Assembly (NCBI RefSeq): GCF_036088315.1
Contig: NZ_CP107996.1
Coordinates: 2,376,501-2,440,500 of the forward strand
Source: Streptomyces sp. NBC_00344
GTDB lineage: Bacteria > Actinomycetota > Actinomycetes > Streptomycetales > Streptomycetaceae
DNA length: 64,000 nucleotides
Reading direction: 5' to 3'
A program made the translations under genes and the position numbers. A model generated the notes under the pieces. It saw nothing but the letters and a program-made list of their open reading frames with translations, was not told the origin of the DNA and ran no database searches. Position 1 is the first letter of the stretch; every line of letters starts with the position of its first letter. Below, in pieces: positions 45,447 through 55,226 of the stretch.

Positions 45447-46855
45447 GCCCCGCCCTCAGGAACGGCTTCCGGCGCGGCCGATGGCTGCCCGGCCGATGGC
45501 TGCGCGGCCGATGGCTGCGCGGACGAGGGCTGCGCGGACGAGGGCTGCACCGGCGCCAGATCCACCGCGGTCGCGCCGTGCGGCGCGGGCGCCGCCTTCA
45601 TGACGCTCTCCCTGCTGTAGGCGCGCAGATAGCCCACCACCGTGTTGGTCACCGCCACCAGCGGTACGGCAACCACCGCGCCGCCGATGCCCGCGATCAT
45701 GCCGCCCGCCGCAACCGAGAGGACCACGGCCAGCGGATGGACCCGTACCGCACGGCCCAGGATGAAGGGCTGCAGCACATGCCCCTCGATCTGCTGTACG
45801 GCAAGCACCACGATCAGCACCATCAGGGCGGCGAACACCCCCTGGGTGACCAGTGCGACCACGACCGCGAGGGCCCCGGAGACCACGGCGCCCACCAGCG
45901 GGATGAACGCGAACAGGAAGATGAAGACGGCCAGCGGCACCGCCATCGGGACATCGAGGAAGAAGATTCCCAGCCCGATGAAGATCGCATCGATCATCGC
46001 CACGATCACCGTGCCGCGCACATACGCGGTCAGTGTCCGCCAGGCACGCGGACCCGCGCCCGCCACACCGGGGCGGGCCTGGGCGGGGACCAGCTTCAGG
46101 ACCCACTGCCAGATGCGTGGGCCGTCGTACAGCAGGAAGAGCGTCGAGAACATCGCGAGCAGAATCCCGGTGAGGATCTCGACCATCACCGTGACGCCCT
46201 GCAGACCGGCCGACGTGATCTCGTTCGTGTTGGTGCCGACGGTGTCGCTCAGGTTCTTGGCTATGTCGTTGATCTGCTTGTCCGTCACATGGAACGGACT
46301 GTTGAGCAGCCAGCGCCTGAGCTCCTGGATACCGTCCTGGACACGCTCGGAGAGCGTGTCCAGGTTCTCCATCACCTGCCAGACCACGAACCAGCCGACC
46401 AGACCCATCACGACGAAGCCCAGTACGGCGGTGAGCGCCGTGGCCAGGCCGCGCGGCAGACCGGCGCGCCTGAGCCTGGAGACCGTCGGCTGGAGCAGCG
46501 CGGTGACGAGCAGCGCGGCGACGAAGGCCAGCACCACCAGCTGGATGGCGCTGATGACCCGCATCAGTACCCAGAGCGTGCCCGCGAGCACCAGCAGCCG
46601 CCAGCCGGCCTCGGCCGCGACGCGCATCCCCCAGGGGACCGCCGCGACCGGATCGGGGCGGGCCGCCACTGCGGGCGCGTAGTCCGGAGGCGCGGGCACC
46701 CGGTCCTGTACGGCCGGATGACTGCCACCCGCCCCGGCGTCCGCGGAGTCCGGGTGGTCGGGATCGTCGGCCAGGGTTCTGCGCTCTTCCAAACGCTCCC
46801 CCAAGTGGGTCAGTTCCGAGCCCACTCGTTCCAGCCAGTCCGGCAGTTTCGACAT
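45443..46855 (-). CDS. AI-2E family transporter
   Basis: 470 residues with about eight hydrophobic segments. Family landmarks are FVAALLVTALLQPTVSRLRRAGLPRGLA and the C-terminal VHPLAVVLSVAAGGMIAGIGGAVVAVPL. The ATG at 46853-46855 has GAGGAA upstream. The C-terminal tail is a run of QPSxA units (about five), reflecting a GC-rich repeat at 45460-45560. Transport substrate is unknown; relatives include TqsA/PerM-like and antiporter proteins. Confidence 0.88.
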   Translation of the reverse strand: MSKLPDWLERVGSELTHLGERLEERRTLADDPDHPDSADAGAGGSHPAVQDRVPAPPDYAPAVAARPDPVAAVPWGMRVAAEAGWRLLVLAGTLWVLMRVISAIQLVVLAFVAALLVTALLQPTVSRLRRAGLPRGLATALTAVLGFVVMGLVGWFVVWQVMENLDTLSERVQDGIQELRRWLLNSPFHVTDKQINDIAKNLSDTVGTNTNEITSAGLQGVTVMVEILTGILLAMFSTLFLLYDGPRIWQWVLKLVPAQARPGVAGAGPRAWRTLTAYVRGTVIVAMIDAIFIGLGIFFLDVPMAVPLAVFIFLFAFIPLVGAVVSGALAVVVALVTQGVFAALMVLIVVLAVQQIEGHVLQPFILGRAVRVHPLAVVLSVAAGGMIAGIGGAVVAVPLVAVTNTVVGYLRAYSRESVMKAAPAPHGATAVDLAPVQPSSAQPSSAQPSAAQPSAGQPSAAPEAVPEGGA

Positions 46856-46911
46856 GCTGGTTCCTCTTCCCCCGCCCACTCGGTTCACTCGGAGCCCGAC
46901 GCTACACGCGC

Positions 46912-46948
46912 GCGGAGCCCCTCGCCGTAGGACGGCGAGGGGCTCCGC
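46912..46948 (-). terminator. Terminator of the transglycosylase gene
   Basis: Perfect 16-bp stem (46912-46927 with 46933-46948) and a 5-nt loop, just past the transglycosylase stop and before the AI-2E gene. Confidence 0.85.
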
Positions 46949-46972
46949 GGAGTTGAGCGTCGGGCGACTGCT

Positions 46973-47671
46973 CTAGTACCAGCTGTTGGCCTGCCAGAAC
47001 GACCAGGCGCCGCAGGGGCTCTGGTAGCGGGAGTCCATGTAGTTCAGACCCCACTTGATCTGGGTGGCCGGGTTGCTCTGCCAGTCAGCCCCGGCGGAGG
47101 ACATCTTGGAGCCGGGCAGAGCCTGGACGAGACCGTATGCGCCGGAGCCGGCGTTGGTCGCCTTGTAGTTCCAGCCGGATTCGTGGCTCACGATATTGCT
47201 GAAGCACTGGAACTGGTCGGACGGCATCATCTGCCGCGCCATGGCCTGGACCTGGGAGACGGTGTAGGCGCTCTGTGCCGAGAAGCTGGTGGCGTCGCGC
47301 ACAGAGGAACGGCTTGCGGCCTGTTCCTTCGCCTCGCGCTCCTTCTTGGCCTTCGCCACTGCCTCGTCGGCAGCGTCCTTCTTCGTCTTCGCGTCCTTGG
47401 CGGCCTGGATGCGGGCCGATTCCTCCGCGGACTTCTTGGCCGCAGCGTCGGCCTGCACCGCCTGGGTGTCGGCCTGCTGCGTCAGCGATGCGACCTGGGC
47501 CTGCTGGCCGTCAGGGATGTCTGCGAGGGTCGTCGTGTCCGCGGCGGAGGCTGCGTCGAGGTTGTCGCCCGCGGGGACAGTGCTGCCCGACGCGACACCT
47601 ACAACGGCTCCTACGGTGGTGACCGCAGTGGCAGATGCCACCGCGAATCCCCGGACCGAAATCCGGCTCAC
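46973..47671 (-). CDS. Secreted SLT-fold transglycosylase
   Basis: 232 residues. A signal sequence (VRGFAVASATAVTTVGAVVGVASG) is followed by a charged Ala/Lys/Glu coiled-coil (about 65-130) and a C-terminal lytic transglycosylase-like domain: IVSHESGWNYKATNAGSGAYGLVQALPGSKM, with the catalytic Glu in HESGW. The end, CGAWSFWQANSWY, is typical of actinobacterial resuscitation/transglycosylase proteins. GTG at 47669-47671 with GGAAGG upstream. It would remodel peptidoglycan outside the cell, and has a long structured leader. Confidence 0.9.
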   Translation of the reverse strand: MSRISVRGFAVASATAVTTVGAVVGVASGSTVPAGDNLDAASAADTTTLADIPDGQQAQVASLTQQADTQAVQADAAAKKSAEESARIQAAKDAKTKKDAADEAVAKAKKEREAKEQAASRSSVRDATSFSAQSAYTVSQVQAMARQMMPSDQFQCFSNIVSHESGWNYKATNAGSGAYGLVQALPGSKMSSAGADWQSNPATQIKWGLNYMDSRYQSPCGAWSFWQANSWY

Positions 47672-47900
47672 ACGGTTTCCTTCCAGCAGCGACCGCTCGT
47701 GACCTCGCGGACGCAATCGTGCCCCTGGCGCTGGCCTCCCAACTTCAGGTCACGGGAGGCACGGACCCGGTGGGCAACTCCCTGGCGGAAGTGCCGCGTG
47801 GTGCTCGGGCGGCATGCGGCGGCAAGTGTTGAGTTGTGTGGTGCTGCACCCCTGGGGGTGTACGTGTGCCGCATGCGGGGCCTGACGAAAGCAAGACTCT
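47672..47900 (-). promoter_or_regulatory. Structured 5' leader of the transglycosylase gene
   Basis: Three helices can be drawn in the leader: GCCTCCC with GGGAGGC (47734-47740, 47754-47760), CACCCC-TG-GGGGTG (47847-47860), and a long-range GCATGCGGC with GCCGCATGC pair (47813-47821, 47869-47877) enclosing the second. Cell-wall hydrolase genes of streptomycetes are known to be under c-di-AMP (ydaO) riboswitches, but I could not match the ydaO consensus here. It is a candidate structured RNA only. Confidence 0.45.
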
Positions 47901-47995
47901 GCCCGACGGGAACACCGCAACGCAAACCTCGGCCGAGTGGGATAGGTCACACCCCGTTTGGCGCACCAGTTTTCTGGAGAACCCTGCGCAGCACA

Positions 47996-48035
47996 GAGCC
48001 GCCCGGCTAGGCTCCTGCGCCTTACCGGGCGGCTC
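47996..48035 (-). terminator. Hairpin downstream of the PhoH gene
   Basis: Perfect 11-bp inverted repeat (47996-48006 with 48025-48035), 18 bp past the PhoH stop. No U tract. Confidence 0.65.
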
Positions 48036-48052
48036 CAACTGGCCAGTTGGGG

Positions 48053-49375
48053 TCAGATCGTTCCATCCTCCAGCATTTCGGTCACCAGTGCGGCGATCTG
48101 CGAGCGCTCCGAGCGGGTGAGGGTGACATGCGCGAAGAGCGGATGCCCCTTCAGTTTCTCCACCACGGCGACCACTCCGTCGTACCGGCCCACCCTCAGG
48201 TTGTCCCGCTGGGCGACGTCATGAGTGAGCACCACCCGCGAATTCGACCCGATCCTGGACAACACGGTCAGCAGGACATTCCGCTCCAGGGACTGGGCCT
48301 CGTCCACGATGACGAAAGCGTCATGGAGCGAACGCCCGCGGATATGAGTGAGCGGCAGGACCTCCAGCATGCCCCGGCCGACCACTTCCTCGATCACATC
48401 CCGGCTGGTCACCGAGGACAGCGTGTCGAAGACCGCCTGCGCCCAGGGGCCCATCTTCTCGGACTCGGAGCCGGGCAGATAGCCCAGCTCCTGACCGCCG
48501 ACCGCGTAGAGCGGTCTGAAGACCATCACCTTCTGATGCTGCCTGCGCTCCAGCACGGCCTCCAGGCCGGCGCAGAGCGCGAGTGCGGACTTCCCGGTGC
48601 CCGCCCTGCCTCCCATCGAGATGATGCCGATGTCCGGGTCGAGCAGCAGATCGAGGGCGATGCGCTGCTCTGCGCTGCGGCCGTGCAGCCCGAAGGCCTC
48701 CCGGTCGCCCCGTACGAGCCGGACGTTGCCCTCCGACGTGATCCGGCCCAGCGCCTTGCCGCGCTCCGACTGGAGCACCAGTCCGGTGTGCACCGGCAGA
48801 TCCGCCGCCTCGGGCACGTACAGCGTTTCCTCGGTGAACAGAAGATCCACCTGATCGGGCGAGAGCGTCAGTTCGCTCATCCCGGTGAAGCCGGAGTCGG
48901 TGATCGCCAGCTCGGCGCGGTACTCCTCGGCGAGCAGCCCCACCGACGAGGCCTTGATGCGCAGCGGCAGATCCTTGGACACGACGGTGACGTCGAAGCC
49001 CTCGGCCTGGAGATTGCGCGCGACAGCGAGAATCCGTGAGTCGTTGTCCCCCAACCTGTAGCCAGCGGGAAGCACGCTGGGATCGGAGTGGTTGAGCTCG
49101 ACACGCAGGGTCCCGCCCAGCTCGCCCATGGGAAGCGGGGCGTCGAGGCGTCCGTACCTCACCCGGAAGTCGTCGAGCAGGCGCAGGGCCTGCCGGGCGA
49201 AGTATCCGAGCTCCGGATGGTGCCTCTTGGCCTCCAACTCCGTGACCACGACGATCGGCAGCACGACTTCGTGCTCCTCGAACCGGGCCATGGCGTTCGG
49301 GTCGGCCAGCAGGACGCTGGTGTCGAGAACGTAAGTGCGCCTGTCGGGCATGCGGCGCTTTGTGCTGGTCACCAC
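48053..49375 (-). CDS. PIN domain-PhoH ATPase
   Basis: 440 residues. An N-terminal PIN domain ([27 protein letters not shown]) is fused to a PhoH ATPase with Walker [15 protein letters not shown], Walker [12 protein letters not shown] and [12 protein letters not shown]. Such PhoH2-type proteins are ATP-driven RNA helicase/RNases. Tandem GTG codons begin the gene, so the start may be 49375 or 49372. Unlike VapC-PhoH2 systems, no antitoxin gene adjoins. Confidence 0.92.
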   Translation of the reverse strand: MVTSTKRRMPDRRTYVLDTSVLLADPNAMARFEEHEVVLPIVVVTELEAKRHHPELGYFARQALRLLDDFRVRYGRLDAPLPMGELGGTLRVELNHSDPSVLPAGYRLGDNDSRILAVARNLQAEGFDVTVVSKDLPLRIKASSVGLLAEEYRAELAITDSGFTGMSELTLSPDQVDLLFTEETLYVPEAADLPVHTGLVLQSERGKALGRITSEGNVRLVRGDREAFGLHGRSAEQRIALDLLLDPDIGIISMGGRAGTGKSALALCAGLEAVLERRQHQKVMVFRPLYAVGGQELGYLPGSESEKMGPWAQAVFDTLSSVTSRDVIEEVVGRGMLEVLPLTHIRGRSLHDAFVIVDEAQSLERNVLLTVLSRIGSNSRVVLTHDVAQRDNLRVGRYDGVVAVVEKLKGHPLFAHVTLTRSERSQIAALVTEMLEDGTI

Positions 49376-49942
49376 GGAAGGACGTACCCCCTCGGATGAG
49401 GTCGGGGAGCGACGACGTCGCGGGCTGCTGGGACCGGGGCGCCTGCCTCCAGTACGGAGGCCGGGTCCCGGCCCTCCGCGTCACCCGTGCGTGTCGCACG
49501 GTCGTCCTGGTGCAAAGGGCCTCCCGGGTGAGTGGACTCGTGCCGCTCACTGAGATACGACATCCGTGGACCGGACATCGACCTGATGGGGGTATTCCCT
49601 CGAACGTGCGCCGCCATGCCACGCCATATGGCGAGTTCCTGACGGTCCCGGCGGCCGGGAGCCCCGGCCCGGGGGCCGCAGGTGCCCTACGGATGGCCCT
49701 GGAGCCCGGCCGCACCGGGGCACCGGGCGGCCCGGCCCCCGGTGCGGCCACGGATCGTTTTACCTGCTGTCCACCGGCCGGCAGCGCTCACGACCACCGG
49801 AATGCGCCGTATATCCATACGGGACGGGCGGGGTCGGCGGGCCGCTGTCGCCCCGCCTGTCGCCCCGCGCCGTATTCCGGTCCGCGGGTGGCCGGAAATT
49901 CGCCGGGGCAATGCGGCAAACAGGGGAACGGGTCCCCGCTAT
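49376..49942. other. 567-bp gap without a supported gene
   Basis: Both strands read as low-complexity Pro/Arg/Gly frames with no recognisable domain or ribosome site. The left part should hold the PhoH promoter. A small GGGGA-N5-TCCCC hairpin at 49923-49937 may end the cis-prenyltransferase transcript. Confidence 0.5.
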
Positions 49943-50704
49943 TCAGGCTCCGTAGCGACGGTGTCGCGCAGCGTAATCACGGAGGGCGCGCAGAAAATCG
50001 ACCTTCCGGAATGCCGGCCAGAACACTTCACAGAAGTAGTACTCGGAGTGCGCGCTCTGCCAGAGCATGAAGCCCGAAAGGCGCTGCTCCCCACTCGTGC
50101 GGATCACCAGATCCGGATCCGGCTGACCCCGCGTATAGAGGTGCTCCGAGATCCGTTCCACATCGACGATCTCCGCGAGCTCCTCGAAGGACGTCCCCTT
50201 CTTCGCGTGCTCGTGGAGCAGCGAGCGCACCGCATCGGCGATCTCCTGCCGGCCGCCGTAGCCGACCGCGACGTTCACCAGTATTCCCTCGGTGCCCGAC
50301 GTGGCCTCCTCGGCCTCCTTCAGCACCGACTGGGTACGGCCGGGCAGCAGATCGAGGGTGCCCACGTGGTGGACCCGCCACCGGCCGTCCGCCGCCAGAT
50401 TCCGGACCGTGTCCTCGATGATCCCGAGCAGCGGGATCAGCTCGTCCTCGGGGCGGTCGAAGTTGTCCGTGGAGAGCATCCAGAGTGTGACGACCTCGAC
50501 ATCGGTCTCGGCACACCATCCGAGGAACTCGGAGATCTTGTCGGCCCCGGCGCGGTGCCCCTGGGCGGCCGTGCCGCCGGAGGCCTTCGCCCAGCGGCGA
50601 TTGCCGTCCAGGATGACGCCGATGTGCTTGGGGACCTGGTCATGGTCGAGGCGGCCTTCCACCCGACGTGCGTAGAGCCCGTAGACCAGGTCGCGCAAGT
50701 TCAC
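49943..50704 (-). CDS. cis-Prenyltransferase (isoprenyl/undecaprenyl diphosphate synthase family)
   Basis: 253 residues. The pyrophosphate-binding HIGVILDGNRRWAK is near the start, and the C-terminal IRTSGEQRLSGFMLWQ and SEYYFCEVFWP complete the family signature. It condenses IPP onto allylic diphosphates in the cytoplasm. The GTG at 50702-50704 has GGAGGG 9 nt upstream. Streptomycetes often hold several paralogs, so product length (undecaprenyl or shorter) is undecided. Confidence 0.93.
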   Translation of the reverse strand: MNLRDLVYGLYARRVEGRLDHDQVPKHIGVILDGNRRWAKASGGTAAQGHRAGADKISEFLGWCAETDVEVVTLWMLSTDNFDRPEDELIPLLGIIEDTVRNLAADGRWRVHHVGTLDLLPGRTQSVLKEAEEATSGTEGILVNVAVGYGGRQEIADAVRSLLHEHAKKGTSFEELAEIVDVERISEHLYTRGQPDPDLVIRTSGEQRLSGFMLWQSAHSEYYFCEVFWPAFRKVDFLRALRDYAARHRRYGA

Positions 50705-50812
50705 TGAGTTCAACCCTCCGTGCAATAGCAATCACCCGAGCCGCCACAGTACTGCGCACTGGTCACGACAGCCCAACCCGGTCTGTCACAAGTCCGTGAT
50801 AAGGAAGGGACT

Positions 50813-51850
50813 GTGACTGATTCTCTTCCTTATAACGCCGCGGGCGACCGGTACGACTCCATGGAGTACCGGCGCAGCGGCCGCAGTGGGCTGAAACTGC
50901 CCGCCATCTCTCTCGGCCTGTGGCACAACTTCGGCGACGACCGCACTCTGGACTCGCAGCGCGAGATCCTGCGCCGCGCCTTCGACACCGGCGTGACCCA
51001 CTTCGACCTGGCGAACAACTACGGGCCGCCGGCCGGTTCCGCCGAGCTCAATTTCGGCAAGCTCTTCGCGCAGGATTTCACGCCGTACCGAGATGAGCTG
51101 CTCATCTCGACCAAGGCCGGATATCTGATGCATCCCGGCCCTTACGGCGAGTGGGGCTCACGCAAGTACCTGCTGTCGTCACTGGACGCTTCGCTGTCGC
51201 GGATGGGTCTCGACTACGTCGACATCTTCTACTCCCACCGCTTCGACCCGGAGACTCCTCTCGAGGAGACCATGGGAGCGCTCGCATCAGCTGTGCAGCA
51301 GGGCAAGGCCCTGTATGTGGGTGTCTCCTCCTACACCAGCGAGCAGACCGCGGAGGCGGCCCGCATCCTGAAGGAGATGGGCGTGCCCGCCCTCATCCAT
51401 CAGCCCTCCTACTCCATGATCAACCGCTGGACCGAGGACGACGGCCTGCTCGACACCCTGGAGAGCGCCGGAATGGGCTGCATCTCCTTTGTGCCGCTCG
51501 CCCAGGGCCTGCTCACGGGCAAGTACCTGAAGGGCATCCCGCAGGGCTCCCGTGCCACGCAGGGCAAGTCCCTGGACCCCGATCTGCTGTCGGACGAGGT
51601 GGTGCGCCGACTCAACGGTCTCAATGAGATCGCCGGGCGGCGCGGGCAGTCGCTCGCGCAGCTCGCGCTCAACTGGGTGCTCCGCGATCCGCGGATGACC
51701 TCGGCTCTCATCGGCGCATCCAGCGTGAAGCAGCTGGACGAGAACGTGGCGGCGCTGTCCGCGGCGCCGCTCACCACCGACGAGCTGAAGGAGATCGACT
51801 CGTTCGCGGTGGACACCGAGGGCACCAACATCTGGGCCGGCCGCAGCTGA
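50813..51850 (+). CDS. Aldo/keto reductase (YghZ/Gpr-type)
   Basis: 345 residues. The catalytic Asp-Tyr pair lies in HFDLANNYGPPAG, the Lys in LLISTKAGY and the His in IFYSHRFDPETP. NADPH-site residues are near the end (ALIGASSVKQLDENVAAL). It resembles E. coli YghZ, an L-glyceraldehyde 3-phosphate reductase. GTG start. The stop lies inside a short duplicated segment. Confidence 0.92.
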   Translation: MTDSLPYNAAGDRYDSMEYRRSGRSGLKLPAISLGLWHNFGDDRTLDSQREILRRAFDTGVTHFDLANNYGPPAGSAELNFGKLFAQDFTPYRDELLISTKAGYLMHPGPYGEWGSRKYLLSSLDASLSRMGLDYVDIFYSHRFDPETPLEETMGALASAVQQGKALYVGVSSYTSEQTAEAARILKEMGVPALIHQPSYSMINRWTEDDGLLDTLESAGMGCISFVPLAQGLLTGKYLKGIPQGSRATQGKSLDPDLLSDEVVRRLNGLNEIAGRRGQSLAQLALNWVLRDPRMTSALIGASSVKQLDENVAALSAAPLTTDELKEIDSFAVDTEGTNIWAGRS

Positions 51851-51900
51851 CGGTCCACTGCAGCCGGGCCGGTCGCAGCTGGTGACGGTCCACTGCAGCC
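51842..51900. repeat. Short tandem duplication over the reductase stop codon
   Basis: The stretch 51842-51865 is repeated at 51874-51900 with a 3-nt insertion (GTG). The first copy contains the aldo/keto reductase stop. It looks like a local duplication that could shift the protein end. Confidence 0.8.
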
Positions 51901-51949
51901 CGGCCGGGCGCGAATGACGCGACGCCGCCCGCCCGCGGACACAGAAAAC

Positions 51950-51984
51950 GGGCCGGTCCGTGGGGGGGGGATACGGACCGGCCC
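51950..51984. terminator. Terminator between the aldo/keto reductase and prepilin peptidase genes
   Basis: Perfect 11-bp stem (51950-51960 with 51974-51984) with a G-run loop. On the minus strand it is followed by GTTTT, so it best serves the prepilin peptidase gene. Confidence 0.8.
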
Positions 51985-52044
51985 GAGGGGGGGTTTCCAC
52001 CATAACCCTTCGTAAGTGCTGACCGGTGCATCGCCGTGCCGTGA

Positions 52045-52764
52045 TTACGCGCCGAATCCGCCGAGCAGCAGACCGGTGAATGCTCCGGCCACCATGAAGG
52101 GCCCGAACGGCATCACGGTCTTACGGCCCGCTCGCCTGCGGAGTATCAGGACGGCGCCGTACACCCCGCCGTAGAGGAATCCGGCGAAGGCACCCAGCAG
52201 CAGCACCCCCCAGCCGTACCACCCAAGAGCGACACCGAGTCCGGTCGCCAGCTTGACGTCACCGAATCCCATGCCGTTCGGGTTGATGAGGAAGAGCACG
52301 AAATACCCACCGCCGAGGGCGAGTCCGCCGAGCAGTGCGGTCGGCCAGGACCCCATGGCACCCGGCACCAGCGCAACGGCCCCCAGCAGGAGCGCGGTCA
52401 CCGCGGCGATCGGCAGGGTCAGGACATCGGGGAGCCGCTGCACCGTGCGGTCGACCGTCCCCAGCAGGACCAGCCCGGGCACGAGCAGCATCCATACCGC
52501 GAGCTCCGGCACCGGCCCGGCCGCGGCGGCGAGCGCCGCGCAGCCCGCGGCGGTGAGCAGGGCGACGACCGGCGTGCTCGGCCCGTACCATCCGCCGCCC
52601 GCCCGGGCCGGGCCGAGCCAGCCTCTGATGGGGACACCCGTGGGGGCGCTGCCGAGCCATGGGTCTCCGGGCGGGACGGAGAGCCGGTAGGCGGGGCGGG
52701 GGACGAGGACGCCCAGGGCTGCGCCGAAACAGGCGGCCAGGACTGTCAGAAGGGCGGCGGGCAC
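52045..52764 (-). CDS. Type IV prepilin peptidase (A24 family)
   Basis: 239 residues with about seven hydrophobic segments. The aspartyl protease motif is NGMGFGDVKLATGLG (GxGD), and an upstream Asp lies in LLGTVDRTVQRLPDVLTL. There is no cysteine-rich N-terminal methylase domain, as in short actinobacterial forms. It should process the Flp pilin encoded at 62.7 kb, although 10 kb separates them. Confidence 0.9.
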   Translation of the reverse strand: MPAALLTVLAACFGAALGVLVPRPAYRLSVPPGDPWLGSAPTGVPIRGWLGPARAGGGWYGPSTPVVALLTAAGCAALAAAAGPVPELAVWMLLVPGLVLLGTVDRTVQRLPDVLTLPIAAVTALLLGAVALVPGAMGSWPTALLGGLALGGGYFVLFLINPNGMGFGDVKLATGLGVALGWYGWGVLLLGAFAGFLYGGVYGAVLILRRRAGRKTVMPFGPFMVAGAFTGLLLGGFGA

Positions 52765-53043
52765 CAGCCGAGTCTAAAGGGCTGCCCGTAGCCGTCGGCG
52801 GGTCGGTGCACGGCGGCGGATGCGGTGCACCGCACGGTGGAGGGGCGCCCGCGTACCGGAATCCCGGCTTCCTGCGACGCGGCGAGGTGTCACAGCTTTC
52901 GTCGTGCGCCTACCGCGGATTCGCGGGACGCCCCTGCTGCCGTGCCGTCCTCTCCCGGCCTTCGGCCGGGCGGCCCGATTCGGCCGGGGCGTCCCGTCGA
53001 ACCAGGCCGGGATCTGTCCTCATTGCGTCCTACCCTCGACCGC

Positions 53044-54183
53044 ATGACGACGCGACGCACGGTCACCTGGACCCGGGCCAACGCCCGGCGGCTCGCCCGG
53101 CAGCACCTCACCGTCCCCGCCACCGCCTCAACGCCCGCCGATGCCGCGGCCGCCATGCTCGGCGCCCATGCGCAGGTCATCACGGCAGCCGAACTCTCCA
53201 TCGGGCTGCGCATGGAGGGGACGACGCGCACCCGGGTCCGGGAGGCTCTCCGGGGAGCGGACCCCGGTCTGGTCAAGACCTACGGCCCGCGCGGCACCGT
53301 GCACCTCCTGCCGGCCGCCGACCTGCCCCTGTGGACCGGAGCCCTCTCCGCAGTTCCCCGTCGGAGCCCCTTCCCGCAAGACCTGCGGATGACCGCGGAC
53401 CGGACCGAGCAGGTCCTCACCGCGATCGGTGAGGCGCTCGACGGCACCGAACTCGTCATCGGTGAACTGTCCGACGAGGTCGTGGCACGCACCGGGCCCT
53501 GGGCAGGCGATCTCGTGGTGCCGGCGTTCCAGACCATGTGGCCTCGCTGGCGCCAGGTGATGCACATCGCCGCACACCGCGGACTGCTCGCCTTCGGCGG
53601 CGGCCGAGGCCGCCAGGTCACGTACCTCAATCCGGGCTGCGTGCCGCTGGACGGCGCCCGCGCCCGGGCGGAACTGCTGCGCCGCTATCTCCACGCGTAC
53701 GGGCCGGCCACCCCGGCCGACTTCGCCAACTGGCTCGCCGCGCCGGGCAGGTGGTCCACCACCGCCTTCGACACGGCGGCCGCGTCAGCGGAGATCGAGG
53801 AGACCGGGCTCGGCTGGGTGGTGGCAGGAGACACGTCCTTCACCGACGAACCGCCGTGCGGGGTGAGGCTGCTGCCCTACTTCGACGCGTACCTCATCGC
53901 GTCCCGCCCCCGCGAACTGCTGTATCCCGGGGCCGCCTACGAGCGGGCGCTGGCGGGCGGGCAGGCCGGGAACTTTCCGGTTCTGCTGATCGACGGGATC
54001 GCGGCCGGGGTCTGGCATGCGAAGCGGTCGGGAAAGAAGCTCGCCGTGACGGTGGAGCCACTGGTGGAGCTGACCGCTGCCCGGCTGCGGGAGCTGAAGG
54101 CTCAGGTGGAGCGAACCGGCGAGATCATGGAGGGCAGGCCGGAACTGACTGTCGGAAAGGTGACGGTCGGCCCGCACGCCTGA
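53044..54183 (+). CDS. Winged-helix DNA-binding (AlkZ/HTH_42-like) protein
   Basis: 379 residues. Matches the HTH_42 family (LTWxRxNARRLARQHL-like start, GTVHLLPAADLPLW, LLPYFDAYLIASRPRELL, VDGIAAGVWHAK-like segment). Family members include the DNA glycosylase AlkZ that removes crosslinks, but most are uncharacterised. The 278 bp before it shows no gene. Confidence 0.8.
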   Translation: MTTRRTVTWTRANARRLARQHLTVPATASTPADAAAAMLGAHAQVITAAELSIGLRMEGTTRTRVREALRGADPGLVKTYGPRGTVHLLPAADLPLWTGALSAVPRRSPFPQDLRMTADRTEQVLTAIGEALDGTELVIGELSDEVVARTGPWAGDLVVPAFQTMWPRWRQVMHIAAHRGLLAFGGGRGRQVTYLNPGCVPLDGARARAELLRRYLHAYGPATPADFANWLAAPGRWSTTAFDTAAASAEIEETGLGWVVAGDTSFTDEPPCGVRLLPYFDAYLIASRPRELLYPGAAYERALAGGQAGNFPVLLIDGIAAGVWHAKRSGKKLAVTVEPLVELTAARLRELKAQVERTGEIMEGRPELTVGKVTVGPHA

Positions 54184-54289
54184 GCGCTGCCGGTCGCAGC
54201 GGCCGCGCGGGTCACGCCGGGCACGCGGACCGCGGGGCCCCCGTGTCACACCGGACGCTGGGCCCGCGGGGGCAGTCGGGTCGCGCGGG

Positions 54290-55048
54290 TCACGCCGGAC
54301 GCCGCGCCTCGATCAGAAAGCGCGTGGTGGTCGCCACGAAAGGCCCTCCGGCCTCGAGCCGGTCATGGAGCGACCGGAGTTGGGGCAGATACGCGCCGAC
54401 GGTGAAGCCCGGAACCATCCAGATCACCTTGCGCAGGAAGTAGACGACCGCTCCGATGTCGTGGAACTCGGTGCGCAGTTCCTCCAGCCGCAGATCGACG
54501 ACGTCCAGGCCTGCGGCCTCCGCCTCGGCACGCGCGTTCTCCGGATCCCGTCCCTTGCGACCTTCGGGCTGCGGACCGAGGAAGTACTCGACAAGTTCGA
54601 AAACGCTGGCCGGGCCGACCTCCTGGGAGAAGTACGTGCCGCCGGGTGCCAGCACCCGGGCGATCTCCGACCAGAACGCCTTCACCGGGTGGCGGCTGAC
54701 CACCAGGTCGAACGTGGCGTCGGCGAAGGGCAGCGGAGGCTCGTCGGCGTCGGCCACCACCGCGACCCCGCGCGGACCGAGCAGCGCGGTGGCCTTGGCG
54801 ACATTCGGCGGCCACCCCTCGGTGGCCACGGTGAGCGGTGGCAGCTTCGGCACCGAGGCGAGTACCTCACCCCCGCCGGTCTGGATGTCCAGCGCCGCCG
54901 ACGCGCGGCCCATCCGCTCCCCCATGGACCGGGCATAGCCCCAGGAAGGGCGCTGCTCGGTGGCCCGTCCTTCCAGCCAGGAGAAGTCCCAGCCTGCGAC
55001 GGACACAGCGCTCGCTTCGGCCACCAGCTCTTCGAACGTCCGGGACAT
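54290..55048 (-). CDS. SAM-dependent methyltransferase
   Basis: 252 residues, start chosen at MSRTFEELVAEA; an ATG four codons earlier is possible, while longer frames run into low-complexity sequence. Class I fold: LDIQTGGGEVLAS is the SAM-binding loop, then VAVVADADEPPLPFADATFDLVVSRH and LAPGGTYFSQEVG. Similar to uncharacterised small-molecule methyltransferases. It is convergent with the AlkZ-like gene. Confidence 0.85.
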   Translation of the reverse strand: MSRTFEELVAEASAVSVAGWDFSWLEGRATEQRPSWGYARSMGERMGRASAALDIQTGGGEVLASVPKLPPLTVATEGWPPNVAKATALLGPRGVAVVADADEPPLPFADATFDLVVSRHPVKAFWSEIARVLAPGGTYFSQEVGPASVFELVEYFLGPQPEGRKGRDPENARAEAEAAGLDVVDLRLEELRTEFHDIGAVVYFLRKVIWMVPGFTVGAYLPQLRSLHDRLEAGGPFVATTTRFLIEARRPA

Positions 55049-55226
55049 GGTTCCAGGCATGGGCGCGATTGTGGCAGCCGTGCAGCGGCCGCTGCCAGGC
55101 GTTTTCGCCCCGGGCCCGAATCCGCCGGGTCGTGGCCACTGGGTCCGGGCCCGCTCGGTCCGGGCCCGCCGCATCACACCGGCGGACGCGTCCGGTGGGG
55201 CAGCGGCTGCTGCCCGCGTCGCAACG

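Noticed and set aside
47672..47950. c-di-AMP (ydaO) riboswitch
   Set aside because: The gene class is right, but I could not find the conserved ydaO core; recorded only as a structured leader.
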